From Nitrospirota bacterium (lineage in GTDB: Bacteria > Nitrospirota > Thermodesulfovibrionia > Thermodesulfovibrionales > UBA6898): DNA of 64,000 nt. The notes beneath the pieces are model-generated. The model was not told the origin of the DNA. It worked only from the letters and a program-made list of their open reading frames with translations, and did not search any database. The stretch lies in NCBI GenBank assembly GCA_021783515.1, contig JAJXTV010000004.1, positions 1 to 64,000 on the forward strand. Direction: 5' to 3'. This document shows, piece by piece, positions 33,035 through 42,032 of this stretch (the first letter of the stretch is position 1; every line of letters starts with the position of its first letter). Both the position numbers and the translations under genes were made by a program.

Positions 33035-33349
33035 GTTGCCCCTCCCCGCTTTTCGGCCGATAATCAGTATACGCCGTAATCACCCTGCCGGCCGTGCTAC
33101 ATATTTATCACAGGCGGCGGCGGGCGGTCAAGGCATACCGGGCCATGTCCGGCTATTTCAGCAGGATATTGAAGAAGTCTGCACCTGTCAAGAAGGGCTG
33201 TCATACCCGCGCAGGCGGGTATCCAAGCTCACCGGAAATAATGGGGCCTGCGCCAAAATGCGCTCTTTCAGTGCCTGTCAGCGTTCAGACAGGGGGAAAA
33301 TAGGAACGCGGACATAGATTATCCCTCTTCGTTTATTTCATAATAGACA
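33035..33349. other. Intergenic region with REP-like palindrome
   Basis: 315 bp between divergent genes. ATACCCGC-GCAG-GCGGGTAT (33203-33222) is a perfect 8-bp hairpin inside the sequence TGTCATACCCGCGCAGGCGG followed by GTATCCA, a REP-like unit common in bacterial intergenic regions. CCTGTC/GACAGG (about 33274-33293) forms a second small hairpin. No gene seen. Confidence 0.7.
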
Positions 33350-34348
33350 ATGGGTCCACGCATTTCGGTAATAATACCCAACTATAACGGAGGCCTGACG
33401 ATCGGGTCGTGTCTTGAGGCGTTGTTCGCCTCGGCGTATGACAACTTCGAGGCGATCGTGGTCGACGACTGCTCTTCGGACGATTCCCGGGAGATCATCG
33501 CCCGCTTCCCCTGCCGGCTTATTGCGCTCGGACAGCGTTCCGGCGCGGCGAAGGCCAGAAACGCCGGCGCGCGGAACAGTTCCGGCGAGGTCCTCTTTTT
33601 CATCGACGCGGACTGTGTCGTTCAGCGCGACACGCTCCGGCTCGTAGACCGGGCGGTCGGACGGCAGGACGATGTCGTCGTGGGCGGCAGCTACACGCAG
33701 ATACCCTTCGACGACCGCTTCTTCAGCACTTTTCAGTCCGCCTTCATCCACTACGCCGAGACAAAAAAGGCCGAGCCGGATTACGTCGCCAGCCATGCCA
33801 TGGCGATGAGGCGGGAGCTCTTCGAAAAAAGCGGCGGGTTCCCGGAGGACTTCATGCCGATCATCGAGGACGTGGAATTCAGTCATCGTCTGCGCCGGTC
33901 GGGATCGACTCTCAGGATGGACGCCTCAATACTAGTCAGACATGTCTTCGGGTTCACCTTTCTGAAGTCGCTGAGAAACGCCTTCAGAAAATCGATGTAC
34001 TGGACCGCCTACTCCCTGAAAAACCGCGACCTGTTGACCGATTCGGGCACCGCGTCGGTCGAACTCAAGGCGAACGTCCTTTCGTTCTTTTCGGTATTGC
34101 TGCTTCTTCTTCTCTTCCTTGTTCTGGGCCGGCCGCCTCTTCTGGCCTGCGTCCCTGCGGTCCTTGCCATGAACCTCTACGTGAGCAGGCGCTTTTTTGC
34201 CTCGCTCGGACGGGCAAAAGGGCTTTCTTTCCTGCTGCCCGCCGCGCTTTATTACATGGCGGTCTACCCGCTGCCGATAGGCGCCGGATCTCTTGCCGGA
34301 ATGATGAAATTCTATCTCGGCAGGGGCGAGTTGGGCCGGCTGCGCTGA
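33350..34348 (+). CDS. Family 2 glycosyltransferase with C-terminal membrane helices
   Basis: A 332-residue GT-A fold enzyme: VIIPNYNGGLTIGSCLEAL at the N-terminus, donor-binding FFIDADC (DxD-type motif near residue 85), acceptor-region SGGFPEDFMPIIEDVEFSHRLRR. Residues about 245-325 form two to three membrane helices, so it acts at the inner membrane facing the cytosol. Its TGA overlaps the ATG of the radical SAM gene (ATGA-type overlap), and that gene in turn overlaps a transglutaminase gene: a tightly coupled trio. No Shine-Dalgarno is visible before its ATG. Confidence 0.9.
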   Translation: MGPRISVIIPNYNGGLTIGSCLEALFASAYDNFEAIVVDDCSSDDSREIIARFPCRLIALGQRSGAAKARNAGARNSSGEVLFFIDADCVVQRDTLRLVDRAVGRQDDVVVGGSYTQIPFDDRFFSTFQSAFIHYAETKKAEPDYVASHAMAMRRELFEKSGGFPEDFMPIIEDVEFSHRLRRSGSTLRMDASILVRHVFGFTFLKSLRNAFRKSMYWTAYSLKNRDLLTDSGTASVELKANVLSFFSVLLLLLLFLVLGRPPLLACVPAVLAMNLYVSRRFFASLGRAKGLSFLLPAALYYMAVYPLPIGAGSLAGMMKFYLGRGELGRLR

Positions 34349-35430
34349 TGTATTCGCCGTTCCGCTACGCCGGGTCCGCCATCTGGAAGAGAAGGCCTAT
34401 CCATCTGACCTTCTTCCTCACCAAAAGGTGTAATTCCCGCTGCCCCTTCTGCTTCTATCTCAGGAACGCCGACGGTAACGACAGCGGGTCGGCGGAACTC
34501 GACCTCGAAGAGATCTCCCGGATATCCCGCTCCTTCGGAAGCCTCCTCTGGCTCGCCTTCTCGGGCGGGGAGATATTTCTCCGGGAAGACCTTGTCGAGA
34601 TAAGCCGGCTGTTCTACAAATACAACCGCCCCGCGGTCATCCTCTTTCCGACGAACGGCCTTCTTCCTGAACTGATCGCGGAGAGAATAACCCGCATCCT
34701 CGGGGACTGCAGAAAGAGCGTAATCGCGGTGAAGCTCTCCCTCGACGGCATCGGCGGCGACCACGACCGTCTCCGAAATACCCCGGGGAGCTTCGACAGG
34801 ACGATGGAGACGTACCGGCTGCTCGGGAGGCTCCTCGAAAGGCATCCGCACTTCGAGCTCGGGGTGAATACCGTTTTTTGTTCAGGGAACCAGGACGGGA
34901 TGGACGGGATCATCGACTTTGTGAGCGGGATGAAACAGATCAAGACGCATACGATCTCGCTGGTCAGGGGAAATCTGGCGGACGCCGGCCACAAGGAAGT
35001 CGACCTCGGGAAATATCAGCGGGCGATCAGCAGACTCGAACAGAACCTGAAGGACAGAACGGCGAGCGTCTACCGCTTCAGGGGCGCCCGGATAAAGGCG
35101 GCCCAGGACATCCTCCAGAGGCGCATGATCCACCGGACGATCTGCGAGAAGAGGCAGGTGACCCCCTGCTATGCCGGAAGGCTCAACGTCGTCCTCACCG
35201 AAAGCGGCGAGGTCTTCCCCTGCGAGATCCTCTCCGGCCCGCTCGGCAACGTCAGGGACCGCGAGTACGATATCATGAAGGTGCTCGAATCCCCGGAGGC
35301 CCGGAAGGTGACCGGCTCTATCAGGGACAAGGGCTGTTACTGCACCCACGAGTGCTACTTCATGACCAATATCCTCTTCAACCCGCGGCGCTACCCCGCG
35401 CTCCTCAGGGAATACCTCCATCTGCGGTGA
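34348..35430 (+). CDS. Radical SAM/SPASM-like protein
   Basis: A 360-residue enzyme with CNSRCPFC (Cys33, Cys37, Cys40) for the SAM-bound 4Fe-4S cluster and SGGEIFLREDL as the GGE motif. The C-terminal region has additional cysteines (CYAGRLNVVLTESGEVFPCEIL and CYCTHECYF) consistent with a SPASM/twitch auxiliary cluster. There is no RRE domain, unlike the enzyme at 1909. Encoded between a membrane glycosyltransferase and a membrane-anchored transglutaminase with overlapping starts and stops. No small precursor peptide gene was found nearby, so the substrate may be a lipid, glycan or protein. Confidence 0.9.
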   Translation: MYSPFRYAGSAIWKRRPIHLTFFLTKRCNSRCPFCFYLRNADGNDSGSAELDLEEISRISRSFGSLLWLAFSGGEIFLREDLVEISRLFYKYNRPAVILFPTNGLLPELIAERITRILGDCRKSVIAVKLSLDGIGGDHDRLRNTPGSFDRTMETYRLLGRLLERHPHFELGVNTVFCSGNQDGMDGIIDFVSGMKQIKTHTISLVRGNLADAGHKEVDLGKYQRAISRLEQNLKDRTASVYRFRGARIKAAQDILQRRMIHRTICEKRQVTPCYAGRLNVVLTESGEVFPCEILSGPLGNVRDREYDIMKVLESPEARKVTGSIRDKGCYCTHECYFMTNILFNPRRYPALLREYLHLR

Positions 35431-36896
35431 ACTATCCGGCCGTGTTCAGGAAGGCGGCATACGCGGGCATCGTCGCGCTCTGGATCGCCGCCACGGCGGC
35501 CCTCGTAGCGCGGCATTACCGCGCGCCGCATACGGGGAAACAGGCTTCTGTCCCGGTCGTCCTGCCCGATCAGTTCTTCGGAGAACGCTGGATGGGGATC
35601 TACTTCGGAGGCAGAAAGATCGGCTATTCCAGGGGGACCTTCGACAAAATGAAGGGCGGGTACAAAATGTCCGAGAGCACGACCCTGCGCCTCACCGTGA
35701 TGGGCTCCGTAAAGGAAGTGCGGACGGATACCGAGGCATCGCTCTCTCCCTCCCTTCTTCTGGAGTCTTTCCATGCAAAGCTCATGGCCGACGCCGACCT
35801 CGACGTACACGGGACGGTCAGGGGGAAAGAGCTTCTTCTGACTATCAAGACAGCGGGTGGCAGTTCGAGCCGCGTCGTGCCGCTTCCGCGGGACCCCTCT
35901 CTCGGCGTGTCGATGCTGCCTGCCCTGTTTGCCGGCGGAATAGCAAAAGGGAAGAGGGTGGAGATCACATCGTTCGATCCGGCCTCCCTCAGCCAGCAGC
36001 AGGTATCGGTCGAAGTCGTCGGGAAGGAAGAAACAGAGGCGGGCGGAACGGTTTTCGACGCGTATAAGCTGAAGGGCTCCCTCGGCGGAACGGACTTCTT
36101 TCTCTGGCTTTCGGAGAAGGGGGAGTTGCTGAAAGAGGAAAGCCCTGCCGGATTCACTCTTGTCAGGGAAGACAGGGCCGAGGCGCAGAAAGATATCGGC
36201 GCCTCGGCCGATCTTGTCACACAGGCGTCGCTGCCCTTCAATCTTCGGCTGCCTCCCCTGACCCAATACCTGAAGGTAAGGATTTCCGGCCTTGATCCCG
36301 CTGAATTCTCGCTGAACGGCGGGAGACAGCACTTCGTCCGGGGGGTCCTCGAGATCGTCCGGGAGGACCTGAAATCCGGAGCGGGCAGACGGGAAACCTT
36401 CGTTAATGGGCATGCCGGCGAAAACGGCGCCCTCCGGGATAGCGCCTTTATCCAGTCAAAAGACAAGAGGATCGTCTCCCTGGCGTCCGATATAGTCCGG
36501 GGGGAAAAGGACCGCCTGAAGGCGGCAAGGCTTATCTGCGACTGGGTTTACCGGAATATCGGGAAGACGCCCTCGGTTACGTTCCCGACGGCAGTCGACG
36601 TCTTTCTGACGAGAAAGGGAGACTGTAACGAGCACACGACCCTCTATACCGCCCTCGCCCGCGCGGCCGGCATCCCCACCCGAATGGCGGCCGGCCTCGT
36701 CTATAAGGACGGCAGGCTCTTTTACCACGCATGGCCGGAGATATTCGCGGAGAGCTGGATCGCGGTCGACCCGACCTTCGGCCAGTTTCCGGCCGATGCG
36801 GCCCACATTCGCCTCGTCACCGGAGATGTCGACCAGCAGACGAAGCTGATCCGGGTAATCGGGAAGATACGGATCGAAGGGATAGCATACCGGTAG
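35427..36896 (+). CDS. Membrane-anchored transglutaminase-like protein
   Basis: A 489-residue protein starting at GTG 35427, four bases overlapping the radical SAM stop (GTGA); the longer frame upstream is antisense-free but unrelated in content. One N-terminal membrane helix (about 9-28) anchors a periplasmic protein. Residues 45-250 form a beta-rich domain (WMGIYFGGRKIGYSRGTF...), and the C-terminal transglutaminase core has Cys400 (KGDCNEHT), His434 (YHAWPE) and Asp448 (VDPTFG), a complete catalytic triad. It could cleave or crosslink peptide bonds on the product of its two neighbours; that is inference. Confidence 0.88.
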   Translation: MNYPAVFRKAAYAGIVALWIAATAALVARHYRAPHTGKQASVPVVLPDQFFGERWMGIYFGGRKIGYSRGTFDKMKGGYKMSESTTLRLTVMGSVKEVRTDTEASLSPSLLLESFHAKLMADADLDVHGTVRGKELLLTIKTAGGSSSRVVPLPRDPSLGVSMLPALFAGGIAKGKRVEITSFDPASLSQQQVSVEVVGKEETEAGGTVFDAYKLKGSLGGTDFFLWLSEKGELLKEESPAGFTLVREDRAEAQKDIGASADLVTQASLPFNLRLPPLTQYLKVRISGLDPAEFSLNGGRQHFVRGVLEIVREDLKSGAGRRETFVNGHAGENGALRDSAFIQSKDKRIVSLASDIVRGEKDRLKAARLICDWVYRNIGKTPSVTFPTAVDVFLTRKGDCNEHTTLYTALARAAGIPTRMAAGLVYKDGRLFYHAWPEIFAESWIAVDPTFGQFPADAAHIRLVTGDVDQQTKLIRVIGKIRIEGIAYR

Positions 36897-36944
36897 CGCC
36901 TCCCGACCGCCGTGAAAGCGGGCGGGATCAGACGCTGCCGGCTC

Positions 36945-37169
36945 TTATTCTTCTGTATCGGATAATTCTTCGGCGCTGAAACCCGGACAGTTCGCGGCAA
37001 ACACCTCGAACGACCGCGGCAGGGTGTTCGACGGCAATTCCTGCCTCAGTTTGCCGACCGGGGAAACGCACTTCACCTTATTGTTGTGAGTGCGGATAAG
37101 ATTAAAACAATCGAGACAACTTTTCTTTTCCAAGGACCTCTCCCGTACGTTAATGAACTCTCTTTCCAT
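36945..37169 (-). CDS. Small cysteine-containing protein, unknown
   Basis: A 74-residue frame; a TTG at 37133 preceded by GGGAGAGG is a better-supported start than the ATG at 37169. It contains SCLDCFNLIRTHNNKVKC and a later NCPGF, four cysteines in CxxC...C...C, suggesting a small zinc or Fe-S site, and an NTLPRSFEVFAANCPGF tail. No signal peptide. Convergent with the transglutaminase gene and upstream of, but not tightly linked to, livF. Family not recognised. The remaining 120 bp to livF hold nothing I can identify. Confidence 0.6.
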   Translation of the reverse strand: MEREFINVRERSLEKKSCLDCFNLIRTHNNKVKCVSPVGKLRQELPSNTLPRSFEVFAANCPGFSAEELSDTEE

Positions 37170-37290
37170 ACATTTTAGAACATTTTTGCCCGTTCATGCA
37201 TCCTTTTCCTGCAGAATTTTTTTGAACCGGCAAGAAAACCGCCCGGAACACCGCAAAATTCCTCGTTCTGCGACCTCAAAAAAAAATTTC

Positions 37291-37989
37291 TTACTCTCCC
37301 AGATACGCCTGTTTGACCTTCTCGTTGCCGAGCAGTGCTTCGCTGCTGCCCTGCAGGGTGATCGCTCCGCTTTCCAGCACATATCCCCGGTGGGAGAGCC
37401 TGAGAGCCGCCCTGGCATTTTGCTCGACGAGGAGGACCGTCATGCCTTCCCGGTTGATCTCCTCGATCGTCCTGAAGATCCTGCTCACCATGATCGGGGC
37501 AAGCCCGAGAGAGGGCTCGTCGAGCAGGAGTATCTCCGGCCGCGCCATCAGCGCCCTGCCTATCGCCAGCATCTGCTGCTCCCCGCCGCTCAGCGTCCCG
37601 CCGTACTGTCTTGACCTTTCCTTCAGGATCGGAAAAAGCCTGAAGACGTTTTCTATCTGCTCCGGAAAACTTCCCCGCCCGGGAAAGGCGCCCATCTCAA
37701 GGTTCTCCTTTACGGTGAGCCGGGGAAAGATCCTTCTGCCCTCAGGCGCCTGGCTGACCCCCCTCTCGACGATGCGATGGGGCGGCAGGACCGCAATGTC
37801 CTCCCCGTGCAGCTCGATCCTGCCCGACGAGGGCTTCAGCACGCCCGAGATCGTCATCAGGCAGGTCGATTTTCCAGCCCCGTTGCTGCCGATCAGGGAG
37901 ACGATCTCCCCTTTCGAGATCGTCAGGTCTATGCCTCTCAGCGCCTCTATCGGTCCGTACCGCGTGCGAACGGCTTCGAGTTTCAGCAT
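37291..37989 (-). CDS. livF: Branched-chain amino acid ABC transporter ATPase LivF
   Basis: A 232-residue ATPase: Walker A GSNGAGKST, signature LSGGEQQMLAIGRALM, Walker B ILLLDEPSLGLAP, and the EQNARAAL stretch typical of LivF. One of two ATPases energising import of branched-chain amino acids or a related substrate. Last gene of livH-livM-livG-livF, 3 bp after livG. Confidence 0.95.
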   Translation of the reverse strand: MLKLEAVRTRYGPIEALRGIDLTISKGEIVSLIGSNGAGKSTCLMTISGVLKPSSGRIELHGEDIAVLPPHRIVERGVSQAPEGRRIFPRLTVKENLEMGAFPGRGSFPEQIENVFRLFPILKERSRQYGGTLSGGEQQMLAIGRALMARPEILLLDEPSLGLAPIMVSRIFRTIEEINREGMTVLLVEQNARAALRLSHRGYVLESGAITLQGSSEALLGNEKVKQAYLGE

Positions 37990-37992
37990 AAA

Positions 37993-38757
37993 TCAGTGCA
38001 GCTCCTTGCCGAGATACGCCTCGATCACCAGCGGATCGTTCCTGATCTCCCGGGCAACCCCCTCGGCGATCTTCACTCCGTGATCGATGACCACGATGCG
38101 GTCGGATATGCCCATGACGACCTTCATGTCGTGCTCGATCAGTATGATCGTCTTTCCGATATTCCTCAGGTTCCTGATGATCGTCATCATCTCTTCAGTC
38201 TCCTGGGGGTTCATGCCGGCCGTCGGCTCATCGAGAAGGATCAGCGGGGCCCCCGTCGCCATCGCCCTGGCTATCTCGATCTTCCTCTGCAGGCCGTAGG
38301 CCAGGCTGCCCGCGCTCTTTTCCGCGAGCGTCTCGATGCCGAGGAATTCGAGGTACTCAAAGGCCTTTTCCCTCACCTCCCTCTCTTCCCGCACGAAGCC
38401 CGAAAGCCGCAGCACCGCCTGAAGAAGCCCCGACCGTATCATAGGGTGCTGGGCGACCACGACATTTTCGATGACGCTCATATCTCTGAAAAGCCGTATA
38501 TTCTGGAAGGTGCGGGAGATGCCGCGCCTGCTGATCCTGTCGGCGGGCATCCCGGTGATCTCCGCCTCCCGAAAGACGATGCTTCCTTTCGTCGGCCTGA
38601 GAAACCCGGTAAGGCAATTGAAAAGGGTCGTCTTCCCGGCTCCGTTGGGCCCGATAACGCTCTGGATGGCGCCGTCTTTCACCCCGAAACTGACGTCTTC
38701 GAGCGCGCGGATCCCGCCGAAATGCTTGGAGAGGCCCTTAACTTTCAGGAGATGCAT
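37993..38757 (-). CDS. livG: Branched-chain amino acid ABC transporter ATPase LivG
   Basis: A 254-residue ATPase with Walker A GPNGAGKTT and Walker B LILLDEPTAGMNPQE, the latter characteristic of LivG. The C-terminal IEHDMKVVMGISDRIVVIDHG region is complete. The signature reads SLAYGLQRKIEIARAMA, a LivG-type variant of the ABC motif. Its start lies inside the 3' end of livM (20-bp overlap), so translation is coupled. Confidence 0.95.
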   Translation of the reverse strand: MHLLKVKGLSKHFGGIRALEDVSFGVKDGAIQSVIGPNGAGKTTLFNCLTGFLRPTKGSIVFREAEITGMPADRISRRGISRTFQNIRLFRDMSVIENVVVAQHPMIRSGLLQAVLRLSGFVREEREVREKAFEYLEFLGIETLAEKSAGSLAYGLQRKIEIARAMATGAPLILLDEPTAGMNPQETEEMMTIIRNLRNIGKTIILIEHDMKVVMGISDRIVVIDHGVKIAEGVAREIRNDPLVIEAYLGKELH

Positions 38758-39865
38758 TCTTCCTCCCGAAAAGCCCCTGGGGCCTGAAGACCATGATAAA
38801 GACGAGGCCGCATCCGACCGCCAGCATCCGGTAAAGCTGGGCCTCCCTGAGCAGCTCGGGGAGAAAGACGAGCAGCAGCGCCCCGAGGATCACGCCGGCG
38901 ACGCTCCCCGCCCCGCCGATAATCACCATGCAGAGCATCATCACGGATTCCATAAAGGTGAAGCTTTCCGGAGAAACGAACCGCATCTTCGCCGCGAAAA
39001 GACAGCCGGCGATCCCGGCCCAGAACGCGCCGAATGCGCAGGCATACAGCTTATACCGCATCGTGCTGATGCCCATCGCCGAAGAAGCGATTTCATCTTC
39101 CCGTATGGCGATCCATGCCCGGCCGATCTTGGAGGTGACGACCCGGCGCATCACAAATACCGTCACCACCACAAAAAAAAGGACAAGGTAATAGTACGCC
39201 GGGAGGCTCGCGAGCGAAGCCCCGAAGAAGGTGGGGGCATCGATGCCGGATATCCCGTTGGGCCCCTTCGTCAGACTGTCCCAGTTGTTCAGCACAAGAC
39301 GGACGATCTCTCCGAAACCGAGCGTCACGATCGCAAGGTAATCGCCCCTTAGCCTCAGCGCAGGAAAGGCCAGCAGAAGGCCGGCAAGTGTCGTAATTCC
39401 GACTGCGAGGGGCAGCGCCGTCCAGAAGCCGAGCCCGAGCATCGTGTTCAGCAGCGCATAACTGTACGCCCCTATCGCGTAAAAGGCGGCAAAGCCGAGA
39501 TTCAGGAGACCCGCATAGCCGACAACGACGTTCAGTCCGAGGGCGAGGATGATATAGATGCCCGCAAGGACCGCCACGTCGATCCAGTAATTGCCGGCCG
39601 CAAGCGGAACGACCAGAAGCGGCGCAAACAGAAGCGGGGCAAAGCGGCGGGATTTCAGGCCGATATTCTCCAGCCCCTGCCGCAACGGTCCCGTCTTTTT
39701 CACCCTGTCGGATACGGCACCCAGAAGGGGAATCGAAACAGCGAGGACAACGAAGAGAACACCCGCCGCCTCCGGGCCGCGGAACGGAAGGAAAAGGAGC
39801 GAGAACCAGGCCGATGCGATCAACGGCTTCGTGAATCTTTCCGCCTTCCCGCCGATGGGCCTCAT
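38738..39865 (-). CDS. livM: Branched-chain amino acid ABC transporter permease LivM
   Basis: A 375-residue permease with about ten hydrophobic segments and the family region YIILALGLNVVVGYAGLLNLGFAAFYAIGAYSYALL, plus GPNGISGID and the cytoplasmic EAA-like loop GRAWIAIREDEIASSAMGI. It starts four bases after the livH stop. Hydrophilic N-terminal residues (MRPIGGKAERF) are normal for LivM. Confidence 0.95.
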   Translation of the reverse strand: MRPIGGKAERFTKPLIASAWFSLLFLPFRGPEAAGVLFVVLAVSIPLLGAVSDRVKKTGPLRQGLENIGLKSRRFAPLLFAPLLVVPLAAGNYWIDVAVLAGIYIILALGLNVVVGYAGLLNLGFAAFYAIGAYSYALLNTMLGLGFWTALPLAVGITTLAGLLLAFPALRLRGDYLAIVTLGFGEIVRLVLNNWDSLTKGPNGISGIDAPTFFGASLASLPAYYYLVLFFVVVTVFVMRRVVTSKIGRAWIAIREDEIASSAMGISTMRYKLYACAFGAFWAGIAGCLFAAKMRFVSPESFTFMESVMMLCMVIIGGAGSVAGVILGALLLVFLPELLREAQLYRMLAVGCGLVFIMVFRPQGLFGRKNASPES

Positions 39866-39869
39866 GATC

Positions 39870-40772
39870 TCAGATCTTCTCTTCCGGGGCCTTCCCGAAG
39901 AGCCCGCCCGGCCTCACCAGGAGGATGCCGATCAAAACGACAAAGGCATAGGCGTCCTTGTATTCGCTCGAAATGTAGCTTGCCCCGAGGCTCTCGACAA
40001 GCCCCAGGAGAATGCCTCCGAACATCGCGCCGGGGATGCTGCCTATGCCTCCCAGCACCGCGGCCGTGAACGCCTTGATGCCTGCGATATACCCGATGAA
40101 ATAGTTGACGAGGCCGTAGTATGCCGCAACCATCACGCCTGCCACCGAGGCAAGTCCCGAGCCGACGACGAACGTGATCGAGATGACCTTATCGACGTTG
40201 ATGCCCAGGAGGGACGCCATCGTCTTGTCCTGCGCCACGGCCCGCATCGCCTTGCCGGTCTTCGTCTTCATCACGAAGGCCTGCAGGGAGACCATCATGA
40301 CCCCCGAGACGACGATGATCGCCGCCTGAAGATAGCTCACCCTCGTCGAAAGAAAACGGAAGCCGCCGGAGCCAAAGAGGGACGGGAAGACCTTGTCGGT
40401 GGCGCCCTGTGTCAGCATCACATAGTTCTGAAGGAAGATCGAAACGCCGATGGCGCTGATCAGGGGACTCAGTCTCGATGCGTTCCGCAGGGGCTTATAG
40501 GCGAGTTTCTCGACAGTAAAACCATAGGCGGAACAGATAAGCGCCGCAAGGACGACGACCAGAAGAAGCGTCAGGGGGAGACTTACCGCGGTCAGCCCGA
40601 CCGAGGTGAAGAAGGCCAGCAGGATGATGCCGAGATAGGCGCCGATCATGTAGATCTCCCCGTGCGCGAAGTTGATCAGTTCGAGGATGCCGTAGACCAT
40701 GGTATAGCCGAGCGCGATCAGGGCGTAGACACTTCCCAGGGTGAGACCGTTGATGATCTGTTGGAGTAACAC
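39870..40772 (-). CDS. livH: Branched-chain amino acid ABC transporter permease LivH
   Basis: A 300-residue permease beginning with GTG. LQQIINGLTLGSVYALIALGYTMVYGILELINFAHGEIYMIGAY is a nearly perfect LivH N-terminus, which fixes the start. The EAA-like loop GKAMRAVAQDKTMASLLGIN is present. The periplasmic binding protein gene (livK/livJ) is not in the operon or elsewhere in the window. A promoter-like sequence ends only five bases before the start codon. Confidence 0.94.
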   Translation of the reverse strand: MLLQQIINGLTLGSVYALIALGYTMVYGILELINFAHGEIYMIGAYLGIILLAFFTSVGLTAVSLPLTLLLVVVLAALICSAYGFTVEKLAYKPLRNASRLSPLISAIGVSIFLQNYVMLTQGATDKVFPSLFGSGGFRFLSTRVSYLQAAIIVVSGVMMVSLQAFVMKTKTGKAMRAVAQDKTMASLLGINVDKVISITFVVGSGLASVAGVMVAAYYGLVNYFIGYIAGIKAFTAAVLGGIGSIPGAMFGGILLGLVESLGASYISSEYKDAYAFVVLIGILLVRPGGLFGKAPEEKI

Positions 40773-40777
40773 AGGGA

Positions 40778-40806
40778 ATATTAACAGAAAGAGGGCCGAT
40801 TTTCAA
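40778..40806 (-). promoter_or_regulatory. Sigma-70 promoter of the liv operon
   Basis: Minus strand TTGAAA (40801-40806), 17 bases, TAATAT (40778-40783). Initiation would fall within a few bases of the GTG start of livH, implying a leaderless or nearly leaderless mRNA; no Shine-Dalgarno is present. Confidence 0.5.
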
Positions 40807-41008
40807 AAAAGCCACGGAGGCCGCGACACCCAAGCCGTTCTTCCCGAAATGCCCCGACGGAGCCTCATCCTGCCGCTGCTGAAACCATGGCACATGAAGC
40901 TCCGCGCCTTAGAAATCTTCGAGCACCGCGCCACAGAGCACAGGACTTGAACGATTTGTCAGGCTTTCTTGATGCATGATGCCGCATCCATGCGGATGCC
41001 GGCGCCGC

Positions 41009-41821
41009 TTATCTCTTCTTCACCTTCCTCACCGTGTCCCTCGCCCTGCTCTCGTAGAACTCTTCGAGCACCGAAAGCACCCCCGGGTTCTTCTCGATGA
41101 TGGATTCGATAGCGAGCCTGCCGATCTCGCAGACCTGAAGCGGTCCGAGGGCGGTGACGTTGGCGGTCCTGGGCCTTCCGGTCAGAAACGCCACCTCGCC
41201 GAACACGTCGCCTTCGCCGAGCACTGCAAGTTCGACCTCTCTGCCAAGAAGATGGGCCGTTACCCTGGCGCCCCCCGATTCGATAAAGAAGAGAGAATCC
41301 CCTGAATCGCCCTCTTCGACGACTCTTTCCCCGTCCTCAAAAGACCTCCGGCTAAGCCCGGCCATCACCTCCCTGAATGCCTCCCTCGACAGGCTGGAGA
41401 AGATCTTCGGGACCCTCGCCGACGCCGGCCCCGATTCCGCAGGCCGTTCTGTGGCCTTCCCCTCCGGCGGCTTCACGGGTCCGGGCCGCCTCGCCGCCTC
41501 TATCTCCTGAAGGACTTCCAGGGACCGTTCGATCGCTTCTTCGTCGAGCGGGTCAAGACGAAGGATGATCCGGTAGAGCGCTGCCGCCTTCTGCGCAAAG
41601 CCCCGCTCCCTCAGCAATCCCGCGCACCGATGATAGCACGCTATGGCCTGGCCGGTTTCGCCGTTCTTCTGGTAGACGTCGCCGAGCCGAAGAAATATCT
41701 GAGGGTTGTCGCCTTCTTCCGCCATTACCCCCTTAAGCGCCTGTTTTGCGGTCTCCCACTGCTGCTTTCTCACCGCACCGAAATAGCTGTCCCAATTCCT
41801 CTTCGTCATCGTCGGGTGCAC
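41009..41821 (-). CDS. TPR and cyclic-nucleotide-binding domain protein
   Basis: A 270-residue cytosolic protein. GTG 41821 follows AGGAGGTAG; Met 41809 is an alternative. The N-terminal ~100 residues are TPR-like helices (NPQIFLRLGDVYQKNGETGQAIACYHRCAGLL). After a Pro-rich linker, residues about 145-255 form a cNMP-binding beta-roll (FEDGERVVEEGDSGDSLFFIESG...VLGEGDVFGEVAFLTGRPRTANVTAL). The phosphate-binding cassette reads FGEVAFLTGRPRTA and has Arg in the expected position, so nucleotide binding is plausible. No effector domain; probably a regulatory adaptor. Confidence 0.88.
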   Translation of the reverse strand: MHPTMTKRNWDSYFGAVRKQQWETAKQALKGVMAEEGDNPQIFLRLGDVYQKNGETGQAIACYHRCAGLLRERGFAQKAAALYRIILRLDPLDEEAIERSLEVLQEIEAARRPGPVKPPEGKATERPAESGPASARVPKIFSSLSREAFREVMAGLSRRSFEDGERVVEEGDSGDSLFFIESGGARVTAHLLGREVELAVLGEGDVFGEVAFLTGRPRTANVTALGPLQVCEIGRLAIESIIEKNPGVLSVLEEFYESRARDTVRKVKKR

Positions 41822-41964
41822 CTACCTCCTCTTTCATTACATTTAAAGGAAAAACGCCGATTTTGTCAAAGTCCCGCCGCTGCCATTAAAACGCGGTTTG
41901 CCATCACAAAATAATGTCGATCAGCTGTCTTTGTGAGGTGTTCAGCCATTTTCTCTCCTCCCTT

Positions 41965-41996
41965 TTGGACAAGACCGGCCGCAAATAATATATAAT
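41965..41996 (+). promoter_or_regulatory. Probable promoter of dapL-folK
   Basis: TTGGAC (41965-41970) and TATATAAT (41989-41996) give a spacing of 18 with TATATA or 20 with TATAAT. The predicted leader is about 30 nt and includes the GGGAGG ribosome-binding site before the TTG start. Confidence 0.45.
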
Positions 41997-42032
41997 ATTT
42001 GGCATACTATCACGAATACCCGGGAGGTACAG

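Noticed and set aside
33203-33222. CRISPR-like repeat
   Set aside because: A single REP-like palindrome, with no regular spacing or second copy nearby.
34878-35426. Long 5' extension of the transglutaminase frame
   Set aside because: It overlaps the radical SAM gene in another frame; the GTG at 35427 overlaps that gene's stop and begins the membrane anchor.
40800-41008. Possible fourth copy of the dispersed repeat upstream of livH
   Set aside because: Only short G+C-rich similarity; the conserved CGCATCGGAA and GCATA/TATGC ends are missing. CCGCAT-CC-ATGCGG (40982-40995) is just a small palindrome.
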